Assembly: GCF_965215655.1 (NCBI RefSeq)
Contig: NZ_OZ244111.1
Span: 3,038,001-3,102,000 of the forward strand
Origin: Nioella sp965215655
GTDB lineage: Bacteria; Pseudomonadota; Alphaproteobacteria; Rhodobacterales; Rhodobacteraceae
Direction: 5' to 3'
Length of the DNA: 64,000 nucleotides
Shown here: one piece after another, positions 25,848 through 34,906 of the stretch
Numbering within the stretch: the first letter of the stretch is position 1
How the letters are laid out: the number at the start of each line of letters is the position of its first letter
Made by a program: the position numbers and the translations under genes
Notes under the pieces: generated by a model
Told to the model about the DNA's origin: nothing
The model's input: the letters and a program-made list of their open reading frames with translations, nothing else
The model's database searches: none

Positions 25848-28225
25848 GCGCGCATCCTTTCGCCTTTGGGGTCATAGGGGGGCTTGGCAAGCGCCCTCGC
25901 CAGATAGCGTGCTCCCGCGATGTCGATCTCAAACCGCCGGTCTGTGAGAGGCGTGTCAGTCAGGTCCAGCAGCGCGAAGGCCAGCGTCAGCCCGGTCCGC
26001 GCGCCCCGACCGCCAGAGGTGGTCAGCCCCACGACGCGGCCCGCCTCCCATACCGGTTCGTCATGCAGGACCAGCGGATCGCCTTCGACCTGCAACAGCA
26101 CCAGTTTACGGGCGAGGTTCCCGCGCTGTGCCTCAAGCGTCGATTTGCCGGTAAAGTCCTTCGTCCAGTCGATGCAGAAGCCAAGACCAGCCTCCAGCGG
26201 CGTGATCTCCGGTCCTACGTCATGGCCCCAGTGAACGAAGCCTTTTTCCAGACGACAGGCATCCACCGCGTAGTGCCCCATGGGCCGCGCGCCAGCTGCG
26301 ATCAGCTGGTCGAACAGAGGCCCGGCCACGTCAGGCGTTGCGGTCAGTTCCCACCCCAGTTCCCCTACGAAGCTGATCCGGGTGGCGCGAAGATCCTTGC
26401 GGGCGAAGGGGATGGTCCTTGCGGTGGCGAAGGGGAAATCCCGCCAATGATCGCCCGCCACCGCCGTCAGCAGATCCCGCGCGCCTGCGCCCATGACGCC
26501 GATCACGCAGCTTTCCTCGGTTACGTCGGTGATGGTCACGTCGAAGTCCCGGGACGCCCGCCGCAGAAACGCCCCATCCCTCCAGCGTGTTGCCGCGCCG
26601 GAGGTCAGGCGGAACCGGTCAGTCGCCAGACGTGTCACGGTCACATCCGCCTCGATCCCGCCTTTCGCGTTCAGAAGCTGGGTGTAGACGACCTTGCCCT
26701 CGGGTACGTCCATCCGCGAACAGGCGATCCGCTCCATGAAGGCCAGTGCCTCCGGCCCGTGGATGTGAAATTTGCTGAACGGCGAGAGGTCGAGCAGGAC
26801 GGTGCCGGACTCCATCCGCGCGGCTTCCCGCGCGACAATCGGCCACCACGGCTGCGCGCCGATGGAATAGGGCAGGTCGTGCTCCGCGTCGTACTCGGCA
26901 TACCACAGCCCGCGTTCCCACCCGGCGGTCATGCCGAAGACCGCACCTTGCGTGGCCCACCTGTCATGGAGCGGCGAGACCCTCAAACCGCGCCCCGCCT
27001 TGGGCTGCTTGAACGGCCAATGCAGGGCGAAAAGGTCGGCCACCGCCTCCTCCATCCGCGCGGCCATGTGGGTGTCGCTGGCGGTAAGAGGATCGCAGCG
27101 GGCGATGTCGACCTCCCACACATCCATCGGCGGCACCCCGTCGGTAATCCAATCCGCCAGCACCCGGCCCACACCTGCCGACGACATGACCCCGACCGAA
27201 TTCATCCCCGCCGCCACGAAGAGCCCGTCCATCCCCGGCGCTTGCCCAATGAGTGGCTTGGTATCTGCGGTGAAACTCTCCGGCCCGTTCATGAAATGCT
27301 GGATGCCGGTGGTTTCCAGCGCCGGGATCAGCGCCAGCGCGGCCTCCATGAAGGGGGTGAACTGGTCCCAATCCTCGGCCATCTCAAGGAAGGGACGGTT
27401 GCCCTCGGGTCCATGCGGGTCCCAGCATTTGGCATTCGGTTCGAACCCGCCGATCACCAACTTGCCGGTGTCGCCCTTCATGTAGATCCCCCGGTCGAGA
27501 TCGCGCAGCACGGGGAAACCCGCGAAGTCCGGGCGCGGTTCGGTGACCACATACATATGCTCAACCGGCTGCAAGGGCAGCGCCAGTCCCGCCGTCTCGG
27601 CCAAGCGTTTGGACCAAGCGCCCGCGCAAAGCGCCACGTGATCGGCCTGCATGTCGGTGCCATCCGCCAGCCTCACGCCAGTTACCTGGCCCCCGTCGGT
27701 CAGCAGCCGGCCCACGCCCGTGTTTTCGCGGATCTCCGCCCCCGCCGACCTGGCCGCGCGGGCATAGGCCATGCAAAGGTCCACCGGATTGACGCTGGCA
27801 TCCTCGGCCACGTCCATCACACCGACCAGACCTGAGGAATCGACGCAAGGCACGTCGCGGGCCAGATCATCCGGACCGACCATCTGCGGGGATAGGCCGA
27901 AATGACGGCCAAGCGATGCAATCCGGTGCAGCTCGTCCATCCGCTCCGGCACCCGCGCCAGCCAATAGCCGCCCGTCTTGCGGTAGCCGGTAGACAGGCC
28001 CGTCTCAGCCTCCAGCCTTGGAAACAGCTCACGCGCATACATCGCCAGCCGTGTCATATTGGGCGTCGCGCGCAATGGCCCGACGATCCCTGCCGCGTGC
28101 CAACTGGTGCCGGAGGTCAACTGGTTGCGCTCCAAGAGCACCACATCGCACGCCCCACGCTGCGCCAGGTGATAGGCCAGCGACAGGCCAATCGCCCCGC
28201 CGCCGACAATGATGGTACGGCTCAT
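25844..28225 (-). CDS. Dimethylglycine dehydrogenase-like FAD/folate protein, paralogue 1
   Basis: A 793-residue protein of the same architecture as its downstream neighbour. It has TIIVGGGAIGLSLAYHLA, SGTSWHAAGIVG (H43 for covalent FAD), FMNGPESFTADTKPLIGQAP and a GcvT-like half with ISFVGELGWELTATPD and CRLEKGFVHWGHDVG. The two copies differ through most of their length, so they are old paralogues with probably different N-methyl substrates or successive steps. It is first in the run and divergent from a sulfotransferase-like gene across 59 nt. Confidence 0.9.
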   Translation of the reverse strand: MSRTIIVGGGAIGLSLAYHLAQRGACDVVLLERNQLTSGTSWHAAGIVGPLRATPNMTRLAMYARELFPRLEAETGLSTGYRKTGGYWLARVPERMDELHRIASLGRHFGLSPQMVGPDDLARDVPCVDSSGLVGVMDVAEDASVNPVDLCMAYARAARSAGAEIRENTGVGRLLTDGGQVTGVRLADGTDMQADHVALCAGAWSKRLAETAGLALPLQPVEHMYVVTEPRPDFAGFPVLRDLDRGIYMKGDTGKLVIGGFEPNAKCWDPHGPEGNRPFLEMAEDWDQFTPFMEAALALIPALETTGIQHFMNGPESFTADTKPLIGQAPGMDGLFVAAGMNSVGVMSSAGVGRVLADWITDGVPPMDVWEVDIARCDPLTASDTHMAARMEEAVADLFALHWPFKQPKAGRGLRVSPLHDRWATQGAVFGMTAGWERGLWYAEYDAEHDLPYSIGAQPWWPIVAREAARMESGTVLLDLSPFSKFHIHGPEALAFMERIACSRMDVPEGKVVYTQLLNAKGGIEADVTVTRLATDRFRLTSGAATRWRDGAFLRRASRDFDVTITDVTEESCVIGVMGAGARDLLTAVAGDHWRDFPFATARTIPFARKDLRATRISFVGELGWELTATPDVAGPLFDQLIAAGARPMGHYAVDACRLEKGFVHWGHDVGPEITPLEAGLGFCIDWTKDFTGKSTLEAQRGNLARKLVLLQVEGDPLVLHDEPVWEAGRVVGLTTSGGRGARTGLTLAFALLDLTDTPLTDRRFEIDIAGARYLARALAKPPYDPKGERMRA

Positions 28226-28284
28226 GCGGGGCCTCCGATCGCGGGGAATTGACAGGGCATTCGAACCGGCGCAGCTTCGCAGAC

Positions 28285-29031
28285 ATGACCATTCACGCGC
28301 TCTGGTGCCACCCTCGCTCCGTCTCGACCGCCTTTGAACGCATCATGCGGCAAAGGGGCGATCTGACCGTGCTGCATGAACCCTTCATGTATGACTACTA
28401 CATCGGCGCAGGGAACAAACCGTTCGAGAATTTCGAACCGGAACCGGGACACCCGACCGACTACGCGGGCATCCGCGACATGATCCTGAGGCTTGGCGCA
28501 GACCGAGCTGTATTCTTCAAGGACATGGCCTATTACGTGCAGGACAAACTGCCCGCCGACCCCGGCTTCATGCGCGCAATGAGCCATGCGTTTCTGGTGC
28601 GCGATCCGGCGGAAAGCATCCTGTCCTATCACCGCAAGGACCCCGGATTTGCCTGCGAAGAGGTGGGGATCGAGGGGCTGTGGCGGTTGTACGAACAGTT
28701 GCGCGCGGCGGGGTTGAAACCGGTCGTCATCCGCTCGGCGGCGCTGCGGGCCGACCCTGTGGGGCAGATGGCGCGCTATTGGCAGGCCGTGGGGTTGCCC
28801 GACTGCCCCGAGGCGCTGAATTGGGATAGCGAGGTGCCCGAGGGCTGGAAATCGGTCGAGGCCTGGCATGCGGAGGTTCTGTCCTCCACGGGGATCAAAC
28901 CGGCGGAGGACCGGGATTACAGGGCGGAGCTTGCGGCGCTCGGCGCGCCCTATACCGACTACGACGCCCATCATCGGCCCTTCTTCGATCTCCTTTGCAA
29001 GGCGGCGGATGAGGACGCGCATCAGAAGTAA
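28285..29031 (+). CDS. Sulfotransferase family protein
   Basis: A 248-residue P-loop-like protein starting MTIHALWCHPRSVSTAFERIM. CHPRSVSTA (8-16) matches the 5'-phosphosulfate-binding loop of PAPS sulfotransferases, and FLVRDPAESILSYHRKDP resembles the 3'-phosphate loop (RDP...S). It is divergent from DMGDH paralogue 1 and its last 10 nt overlap the convergent mttB-like gene. The link to methylamine genes by position is clear, but the acceptor is unknown. An in-frame ATG at 28249 is less likely because it crowds the divergent start. Confidence 0.75.
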   Translation: MTIHALWCHPRSVSTAFERIMRQRGDLTVLHEPFMYDYYIGAGNKPFENFEPEPGHPTDYAGIRDMILRLGADRAVFFKDMAYYVQDKLPADPGFMRAMSHAFLVRDPAESILSYHRKDPGFACEEVGIEGLWRLYEQLRAAGLKPVVIRSAALRADPVGQMARYWQAVGLPDCPEALNWDSEVPEGWKSVEAWHAEVLSSTGIKPAEDRDYRAELAALGAPYTDYDAHHRPFFDLLCKAADEDAHQK

Positions 29032-30533
29032 TTCCTGTCTTCGGTCTCGGACTTCCGGCGCGCGATGTAGTCTTGCAGTTCCTCGTCTACGGCAGGGTCC
29101 AGTCCCGGATCTTCGTAGTCTGCCAGCCGTTGTTTCCACAATGCATTCGCCCGCTGTGCCATGTCGAGTGATCCGGCGCCGGACCAATGCTCAAAGGAAT
29201 TGTTGTCGGGCAGATCGGGACGGAACAACGCGCCGAGGAAATTCGCCTGCGTATGCTCGGACCCGAGGAAATGTTTGCCCGGCCCGGTGGCCGCAATCGC
29301 CTCCATCGCCTGCGCGTTCTCAGATAGATCGATGCCATCGAAGAACCTTGCAACCTTGCCGCACAGATCCGCGTCCATCATGGTTTTCTCATATCCCGTG
29401 ACCAGCCCGCCCTCTAGCCAGCCGGTGGCATGGTTGATCATGTTGGCCCCCGCGAACATCGACATCAGCAGGCCCCAGGTGCCCTCCTGCTGGCTTTGCC
29501 CGTCCGGCAATTTCGACGCAGACAGCGTGCCAACGGTATGAAACGGCACCCCGAGCCGCCGCGCCAGCTGCCCCGCCGCAAGCACCATCTGCCCGGCCTC
29601 CGGTGTGCCGAAGGTGGGCGCGCCGGTCTGCATCGACATGGTCGAGGCGAAAGAGCCCATCAGGCAGGGCGCGCCGGGGTTGATCAGCTGCACCAGCGCA
29701 AGGCAGGCCATCGCCTCTGCCAGCACCTGCGCCAGCGTCCCGGCGACGGTCGTGGGGCTCATCGCGCCGGTCAGGGTCCAGGGGGTGCAGGCCACAGGCT
29801 GGCCCGCGCGGGCATAGGTTTTCAGCGCGCCTGACATATGCGCATCCATCACCAGCGGCGCGTTGGTGTTGGATACGCAGTAAATCACCGGGTTTTTCGC
29901 CACATAGTCCGCCCCGAACAAGATGCGCGCGATGTCAATCGCGTGCCCTGCCCGTTCCGCCCCGATGAAGGCCCCCATAAAGGGCCGGTCGGACCAGCGG
30001 ATATGGGCATAAAGCATATCGAGATGGCGCTTGTTGGCGGGCAGGTCCACCGGTTCGCAGACCACGCCGCCGGAATGGTGCAGCCAGGGGATCATGTGGT
30101 GCAGCTTCACCAGATCGGTGAAATCCTCGTAGGACGCATAGCGCCGACCCCGGTCAAGGTCTTGCACGAAGGGAGGGCCCCAGGACGGGCAGAGCACGCT
30201 GATGCTGCCCCCCACGCGGACCGATTTCGCGGGGTTGCGGGCGTGTTGGATGTACTCGGCGGGGGCCGTCGCTGTTATGATCCGGCGGCAGAAGCCGGGG
30301 GCGAAGCGCACCCGCGTGCCATCCACATCGCACCCGGCCTCCGCGAAGATCGTCAAAATCTCCGGATCGTCGTGAAACTCCATCCCGGTTTCGGCGAGGA
30401 TGCGGTCGGCATTGGCCTCGATCAGCTCCAGCCCCTCCTGCGAGAGAACCGGGAGAGGGCCGATCTTGCGGTCAATATAAGGCGTGCGAATGGTGGTTTG
30501 ATCCACCTCCCTCCTTTTGCCACGCCTTGCCAT
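29022..30533 (-). CDS. MttB-family methyltransferase (trimethylamine/glycine betaine methyltransferase homologue, no pyrrolysine)
   Basis: A 503-residue TIM-barrel protein of the COG5598/MttB superfamily. True trimethylamine MttB carries a pyrrolysine at an amber codon. This frame has no internal stop, so it belongs to the non-pyrrolysine group that includes glycine betaine methyltransferases. Characteristic regions are CPSWGPPFVQDLDRGRRYASYEDF, PVIYCVSNTNAPLVMD and MSMFAGANMINHATGWLEGG. No corrinoid protein or reactivase is encoded in this window, so its methyl acceptor is open. ATG 30533 is preferred over a start 66 nt upstream. It is divergent from a LysR gene. Confidence 0.87.
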   Translation of the reverse strand: MARRGKRREVDQTTIRTPYIDRKIGPLPVLSQEGLELIEANADRILAETGMEFHDDPEILTIFAEAGCDVDGTRVRFAPGFCRRIITATAPAEYIQHARNPAKSVRVGGSISVLCPSWGPPFVQDLDRGRRYASYEDFTDLVKLHHMIPWLHHSGGVVCEPVDLPANKRHLDMLYAHIRWSDRPFMGAFIGAERAGHAIDIARILFGADYVAKNPVIYCVSNTNAPLVMDAHMSGALKTYARAGQPVACTPWTLTGAMSPTTVAGTLAQVLAEAMACLALVQLINPGAPCLMGSFASTMSMQTGAPTFGTPEAGQMVLAAGQLARRLGVPFHTVGTLSASKLPDGQSQQEGTWGLLMSMFAGANMINHATGWLEGGLVTGYEKTMMDADLCGKVARFFDGIDLSENAQAMEAIAATGPGKHFLGSEHTQANFLGALFRPDLPDNNSFEHWSGAGSLDMAQRANALWKQRLADYEDPGLDPAVDEELQDYIARRKSETEDRNYF

Positions 30534-30617
30534 GCCAAACCCCTGTTTCTCCTTACCAGAGCTTGACCCAACGGCCCGCACCACGGCAAATGAAACCACA
30601 CAGCATTAGGTACTCTT

Positions 30618-31595
30618 ATGATGCAGGAAAAATTGTCCACCCGGCTGCTGTCCGACAAGAACCTTGTCACCGCATTGGAGGTCTTTGTGGCCATTGCCGA
30701 AACCCGCAAGGTGACCCGCGCGGCGAAACTGCTTGGCATCACCCAATCGGCGGCCTCGCAGCAACTGGCTTCGCTGGAAGAGGCCTGCGACGCGCGGCTG
30801 GTGGACCGGTCCGTGAGGCCGCTCAGACTGACACAGGCGGGCGAGCTGTGCCTGCGCCACGCACAGCGCATCCTGAACAGCATCGAAGACCTCGCAACCT
30901 CCATGCGCCACGAGGGGCCCCGCCCGATCAGCGTGCTGCGGGTGGGAATGCTGGCTTCTATCGCCACGACCCTGACCCCGCCGCTGGTCAACCTGACCAA
31001 GGCCGACTTCGGGGTGGAGGACCTGACCCTGCATGCAGGCCAAAGCGGCGACCACGAAGCGCTGTTGCGCAGCAAACGCGCCGATCTGGTGGTCACCTCG
31101 AACCCGTTTTACGACATGGACGGGCTGGAACGGCACGATGTGCTGACCGAAACCTTTCTGCTGGTCCTGCCCGAAAGCTATCGTGGCCCAAGCCGGTCAC
31201 TCTCCGATATCCTCGACAACCTGCCTTTGGTTCGATTTGCCGCCACAACAAGTGTCGGGCGGCGGACGGAACAGCATCTGCGGCGGCTGAAACTGGCGGT
31301 CCCCAGGGTCATTCAGGCGGACCGGTCCAGCATGGTGACCGCCTGCGTGGCGCAGGGCTTGGGCTTTACCATCCTGACCCCAAGCCTGCTGATCGACGGG
31401 TTTGTCGAACAGATGCCCCTGTCCCTCCACCCGCTGCCTGCGGCCAGTTTCTCACGCTCCATCACCGTGGTGGCGCGGGCCGGGGAATTGGGGGACTTGC
31501 CGGAGCAGGTCGCCACAATGGCCGCCCTCACACTCACCGATCAGATCACCCGGCAGATGGGACCTGTCGGACGAGAGGCCCTGAACCTGCCCTAG
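30618..31595 (+). CDS. LysR-family transcriptional regulator
   Basis: A 325-residue LTTR. The N-terminal winged HTH spans about 15-75 (VFVAIAETRKVTRAAKLLGITQSAASQQLASLE), followed by a two-lobed effector domain (LRVGMLASIATTLTPPLV onward). It is divergent from the mttB-like gene across 84 nt, the classic arrangement for a regulator of the adjacent gene, and probably of the DMGDH run too. Its last 4 nt overlap the end of the convergent CBS-domain gene. Confidence 0.9.
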   Translation: MMQEKLSTRLLSDKNLVTALEVFVAIAETRKVTRAAKLLGITQSAASQQLASLEEACDARLVDRSVRPLRLTQAGELCLRHAQRILNSIEDLATSMRHEGPRPISVLRVGMLASIATTLTPPLVNLTKADFGVEDLTLHAGQSGDHEALLRSKRADLVVTSNPFYDMDGLERHDVLTETFLLVLPESYRGPSRSLSDILDNLPLVRFAATTSVGRRTEQHLRRLKLAVPRVIQADRSSMVTACVAQGLGFTILTPSLLIDGFVEQMPLSLHPLPAASFSRSITVVARAGELGDLPEQVATMAALTLTDQITRQMGPVGREALNLP

Positions 31596-31987
31596 CCTTC
31601 CGCCTGAAAGGCCCGCAGCAGGTCCATACGGGTGATGATGCCCACGAGCCGCCCGTCCTGCATCACCGGATAGCGCCGGTGATTGCTGTCCATGAACGCC
31701 TGTGCCGCGGCGACAACGCCCATACCAGTGTCGAGCGTTGTCACATCCGCGGTCATGTAGTCTGCGACAGTGTCGCCAAGCTCCTGATGGTAATGGGCAT
31801 GCAGCACCGCGCGGAAACAGTCCCTGGCGGTCAGGATGCCCACCAGACGGCCCAGATCATCCACCACCGGCGCGGCAGAGATGTCGTGCTCAATCAGCGT
31901 GGCAACCGCGCGGGTCACTTCCATATCCGGCGACAGGGTCACGAGGTTGCGGCTCATGTAGCGGTCTATCGTGGCGCCTTGGGTCAT
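31592..31987 (-). CDS. CBS-pair domain protein at the end of the nqr operon
   Basis: A 131-residue protein made of two CBS motifs (about 8-60, MSRNLVTLSPDMEVTRAVATLI...AAPVVDDLGRLVGILTARD; and 75-128, MTADVTTLDTGMGVVAAAQAFMD...YPVMQDGRLVGIITRMD). CBS pairs usually bind adenine nucleotides or NAD-like ligands. Its ATG overlaps the nqrM stop by 4 nt, which places it as the last gene of nqrABCDEF-apbE-nqrM. It could tune the complex to energy state. That is inference, because CBS proteins are not part of known NQR complexes. Confidence 0.88.
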   Translation of the reverse strand: MTQGATIDRYMSRNLVTLSPDMEVTRAVATLIEHDISAAPVVDDLGRLVGILTARDCFRAVLHAHYHQELGDTVADYMTADVTTLDTGMGVVAAAQAFMDSNHRRYPVMQDGRLVGIITRMDLLRAFQAEG

Positions 31988-32139
31988 TCGCTTGCCTTCC
32001 GGTTCGGACAGGTCTCGCAAGCCCCGCAAGACAGGCCGCCGCAACTGCCCTGCACGGGTTTTCCTCCCATCAACAGTCCAAGGCCAAGGCCAAGGGCTGC
32101 CAGAAGGAAGACGGCTAGAACCGCCAGAAAGACACCCAT
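31984..32139 (-). CDS. nqrM: Na+-NQR maturation protein NqrM
   Basis: A 51-residue membrane protein with one N-terminal hydrophobic helix (about 3-24). It is followed by KPVQGSCGGLSCGACETCPNRK, the cysteine pattern of NqrM (C33, C38, C41, C44). NqrM is needed to insert iron between NqrD and NqrE. It overlaps apbE by 1 nt upstream (TGATG) and the CBS gene by 4 nt downstream. Its presence supports a real, assembled NQR complex rather than a relic. Confidence 0.9.
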   Translation of the reverse strand: MGVFLAVLAVFLLAALGLGLGLLMGGKPVQGSCGGLSCGACETCPNRKASE

Positions 32140-33089
32140 CAGCCCAACCCTCCGATCTCGACGAAATCCTGTGCCGCGCCGGTGACCGTGACGCCTCCGT
32201 CGCGTGCCACGAGGACCGTGGCCAGCCCGTTGGCCCGCGCATGGCGCTCTGCGCGCGCAGCGCCCATCACAAAGAGCGCGGTGGCCAGCCCATCCGCCAT
32301 CATCGCCCGGTCGTGGAAAACCGAAACCGAGGCCAGGGTATCGCCTGCGGGTGCGCCGGTGATCGGGTCGATCAGGTGGCCATAGCGCTCCTGCCCGACG
32401 GCATAGCTCTGATCCCACAGCCCAGAGGTTGCGACGGCCATCCCCTGTACCCGCGCCACACCCGCCAAACCGCCCGCACCGTCCTCGATGCCCACCTGCC
32501 ACGGGCGGCCCTCCGGGTGCTGGCCACGGGCGACCACTTCGCCGCCCAGTTCCAGAACGAAATCCCCTGCCCCGGCGATCTCCAACGCGTGCGCCATCCG
32601 GTCCAGCGCGTGCCCCTTGGCGATGCCGCACAGGTCCAGCGTTATGCCCTCTGCCGCGCGGGTCAGGCGGTCACCGGACAGGCTCAGCACCTGCCAGCCC
32701 GCCTGCTCTGCCCCTTCAATCGGGCCGAACCCGAAGCGCGCCACCAACGGTCCAACGGTGGGATCAAACGCCCCGCCCGTGTCCGACGCGATCCGCAACG
32801 CGGCGCGGGTGGTCTCGGCCACGTCCCTGGACAGAGCCGCTTGACCCGCGCGATTGAACACCGACAGCTCCGATCCCGGCTGGTAGGGTGACATCTGCGC
32901 GTCCACATCGGCCACGATCCTGCCGATCAGAGCCGTGACATCGCCCCCCGGCAGATCCGCCGCGAACATCCCGCGCCAGTAGGAACCGAAGGCCTGCCCC
33001 CCGATCACCTGCGGATCAAAGGCCAAAGCGGGGCGCGCCGTCAGGGTGGCGGCGGAGAGGGCGAGGAAATGGCGGCGGGTCAGGGTCAT
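32139..33089 (-). CDS. apbE: FAD:protein FMN transferase ApbE
   Basis: A 316-residue periplasmic flavin transferase that attaches FMN to threonine on NqrC and, normally, NqrB. It begins with a twin-arginine-like leader (TRRHFLALSAATL). ApbE features are MSPYQPGSELSVFNRAG, ITLDLCGIAKGHALDRMA, FVLELGGEVVARG and SVFHDRAMMADGLATALFVMG. It lies 3 nt after the nqrF stop. Here the only recognisable acceptor in the operon is NqrC, since NqrB lacks the motif. Confidence 0.94.
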   Translation of the reverse strand: MTLTRRHFLALSAATLTARPALAFDPQVIGGQAFGSYWRGMFAADLPGGDVTALIGRIVADVDAQMSPYQPGSELSVFNRAGQAALSRDVAETTRAALRIASDTGGAFDPTVGPLVARFGFGPIEGAEQAGWQVLSLSGDRLTRAAEGITLDLCGIAKGHALDRMAHALEIAGAGDFVLELGGEVVARGQHPEGRPWQVGIEDGAGGLAGVARVQGMAVATSGLWDQSYAVGQERYGHLIDPITGAPAGDTLASVSVFHDRAMMADGLATALFVMGAARAERHARANGLATVLVARDGGVTVTGAAQDFVEIGGLG

Positions 33090-33092
33090 GGG

Positions 33093-34307
33093 TCAGCTCG
33101 CGAAATCGTCGAAGAAGATGGCATCCGGCTCGACCCCGAGGTCGTCCAGCATGGTGATCACGGCCCGCATCATCAGGGGCGGTCCGCAGAGGTAGTAGTC
33201 GCAGGCATCGGGCGCGGGATGATTGCCCAGATAGGCGCGCAGGGCGACGTCGTGGATGAAGCCGGTCTCGCCGCTCCAGCCGTCCTGCGGTTGCGGATCG
33301 GACAAGGCAACCGTCCAACTGAAATTCGGATGCGCGGCGGCAAGGGCCTTGAACTCGTCATCATAGAACAGGTCCGACCGGCTGCGCGCGCCGTAGAAAT
33401 AGGAGATGCGCCGCGATGCGCCGGGGCCTGCCAGTTGCTCATGGGCGATGGCGCGCAAGGGGGCCATGCCGACCCCGCCGCCGATCAGCACGATCTCCCG
33501 ATCCGAGGGGCGCACCCGGAACGTCCCATAGGGACCAGCCAGGGCCAGCCGGTCGCCAGATTTCAGGCCGAAGAGGTAGGAGGAAACGATCCCCGGTGGC
33601 ACATCGGGCTTGCCCGCAGGCGGCAGCGCAAGGCGGATGTTGAACACAACCTTTCCCGTGTCCTCGGGCCGATTGGCGATGGAATAGGCGCGAGATACCG
33701 GTTCGGGGCTGCGAGCGGACAGGCTCCGTAGCCCGCGACGGTCCCAGATATCGGCAAATGTACCCGCGTTGATATCGGTGAAATCGAGCGCGTAGGCAGG
33801 GGCGGTCAATTGCCCGTATTCCCCGGCGGTAAAGTCGAACTCCGCCCCCTCGGGCAAGGCAACGACCAGCTCCTTGATCAGCGGCGCGAGCGAGCAATTG
33901 GAGATAACCTCGCAATCATAGCGTTCCGCCGACAGGATATCCTCGGGCACCTGCACCGACATCGCCCCGCGCATCACGGTCTGGCAGGCGAGCCTTTCGC
34001 CCCGGTCGGTCGCGGGTTTGCCAAGGGTTCCGGTTTCCGTGGCAAGCGGTGGTCCAGCATCTGCGACCGTCACACGGCACAGCCCGCAGGTCCCCGCCCC
34101 GGCGCAGCCTGACGGCATCGGAATACCCCCTGCCTTCAGCGCATCGAGCAGTTTCTCCCCGGTTCGCGCCTCTACCTCTCGCCGTCCATTCACGGTCAGG
34201 CGAACGGGTCGCGACGGCACCAGAACCGCCCGCGCGGCCATGACACCAAGCGCCAGCGCCATGATCAGCGTAACCATCAGCAGGGTGGCAAGCAGGATCT
34301 GGGTCAT
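33093..34307 (-). CDS. nqrF: Na+-NQR subunit F, NADH-oxidising flavo-iron-sulfur protein
   Basis: A 404-residue entry subunit. An N-terminal membrane helix (about 3-25) is followed by a 2Fe-2S ferredoxin domain (C68, C74, C77, C108), an FAD domain (RAYS at 206-209) and an NADH domain (LIGGGVGMAPLRAI, SYFYGARSRSDLFYDDEF, YYLCGPPLMM). All cofactor residues are intact, so NADH oxidation should work. Its ATG overlaps the nqrE stop by 4 nt. A longer in-frame upstream extension lies inside nqrE and nqrD and is not genuine. Confidence 0.96.
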   Translation of the reverse strand: MTQILLATLLMVTLIMALALGVMAARAVLVPSRPVRLTVNGRREVEARTGEKLLDALKAGGIPMPSGCAGAGTCGLCRVTVADAGPPLATETGTLGKPATDRGERLACQTVMRGAMSVQVPEDILSAERYDCEVISNCSLAPLIKELVVALPEGAEFDFTAGEYGQLTAPAYALDFTDINAGTFADIWDRRGLRSLSARSPEPVSRAYSIANRPEDTGKVVFNIRLALPPAGKPDVPPGIVSSYLFGLKSGDRLALAGPYGTFRVRPSDREIVLIGGGVGMAPLRAIAHEQLAGPGASRRISYFYGARSRSDLFYDDEFKALAAAHPNFSWTVALSDPQPQDGWSGETGFIHDVALRAYLGNHPAPDACDYYLCGPPLMMRAVITMLDDLGVEPDAIFFDDFAS

Positions 34308-34906
34308 GGTGCGGCCATCGTGGCAAAGGCGGTGAAGGCCATGGACATGAGGCCCGTGACGATGAAGGTCATGCCAAGCCCGCGCAGACCGGCGGGCATA
34401 TCGGCATAGGCCAGCCTTTCGCGGATCGCGGCAAGTGCGACGATGGCCAGCGCCCAACCCAACCCGCTGCCAAAGCCGAAGACAATAGACTCTCCAAACC
34501 CGTATGACCGCTCTGCCATGAACAGGCTGCCCCCCAGAATGGCACAATTGACCGTGATCAGCGGCAGGTAGATCCCGAGCGCCGCATAGAGCGACGGGGC
34601 GAAGCGGTCGAGCACCATCTCCAGCACCTGCACCATGGCGGCGATGACCCCGATGAAAGCGATGAGCCGGAGGAATGTCAGGTCGACCTCCCCCGCCCCG
34701 ATCCAGTCCCATGCCCCGGGGGCCAGCAGCCATGTCAGGATAAACTGGTTCACGGGAACGGTGATGGTCAGGATCACGATGATCGCGGCCCCGAGGCCAA
34801 GCGCGGTTTCCACCCGTTTCGACACGGCCAGGAAGGTGCAGACCCCAAGGAAGAAGCTGAGGATCAGGTTGTCGGCAAAGACCGCGCGCAGGAAAAGGTC
34901 GGTCAT
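34304..34906 (-). CDS. nqrE: Na+-NQR membrane subunit E
   Basis: A 200-residue protein with six hydrophobic segments. C23 (FFLGVCTFLAVS) and C121 (LITVNCAILGG) match the intramembrane cysteines that, with NqrD, bind the iron centre. It overlaps nqrD and nqrF by 4 nt each. The pattern and length agree with canonical NqrE. Confidence 0.96.
   Translation of the reverse strand: MTDLFLRAVFADNLILSFFLGVCTFLAVSKRVETALGLGAAIIVILTITVPVNQFILTWLLAPGAWDWIGAGEVDLTFLRLIAFIGVIAAMVQVLEMVLDRFAPSLYAALGIYLPLITVNCAILGGSLFMAERSYGFGESIVFGFGSGLGWALAIVALAAIRERLAYADMPAGLRGLGMTFIVTGLMSMAFTAFATMAAP

Noticed and set aside
23931..27835. Two long + strand open frames of about 590 codons opposite the DMGDH-like genes
   Set aside because: Low-complexity His/Arg/Gly/Pro-rich translations typical of antisense frames in high-GC DNA; the minus-strand genes have full domain matches.
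29022..30533. Pyrrolysine-containing trimethylamine methyltransferase
   Set aside because: The frame has no in-frame amber codon, so it is a non-pyrrolysine homologue.
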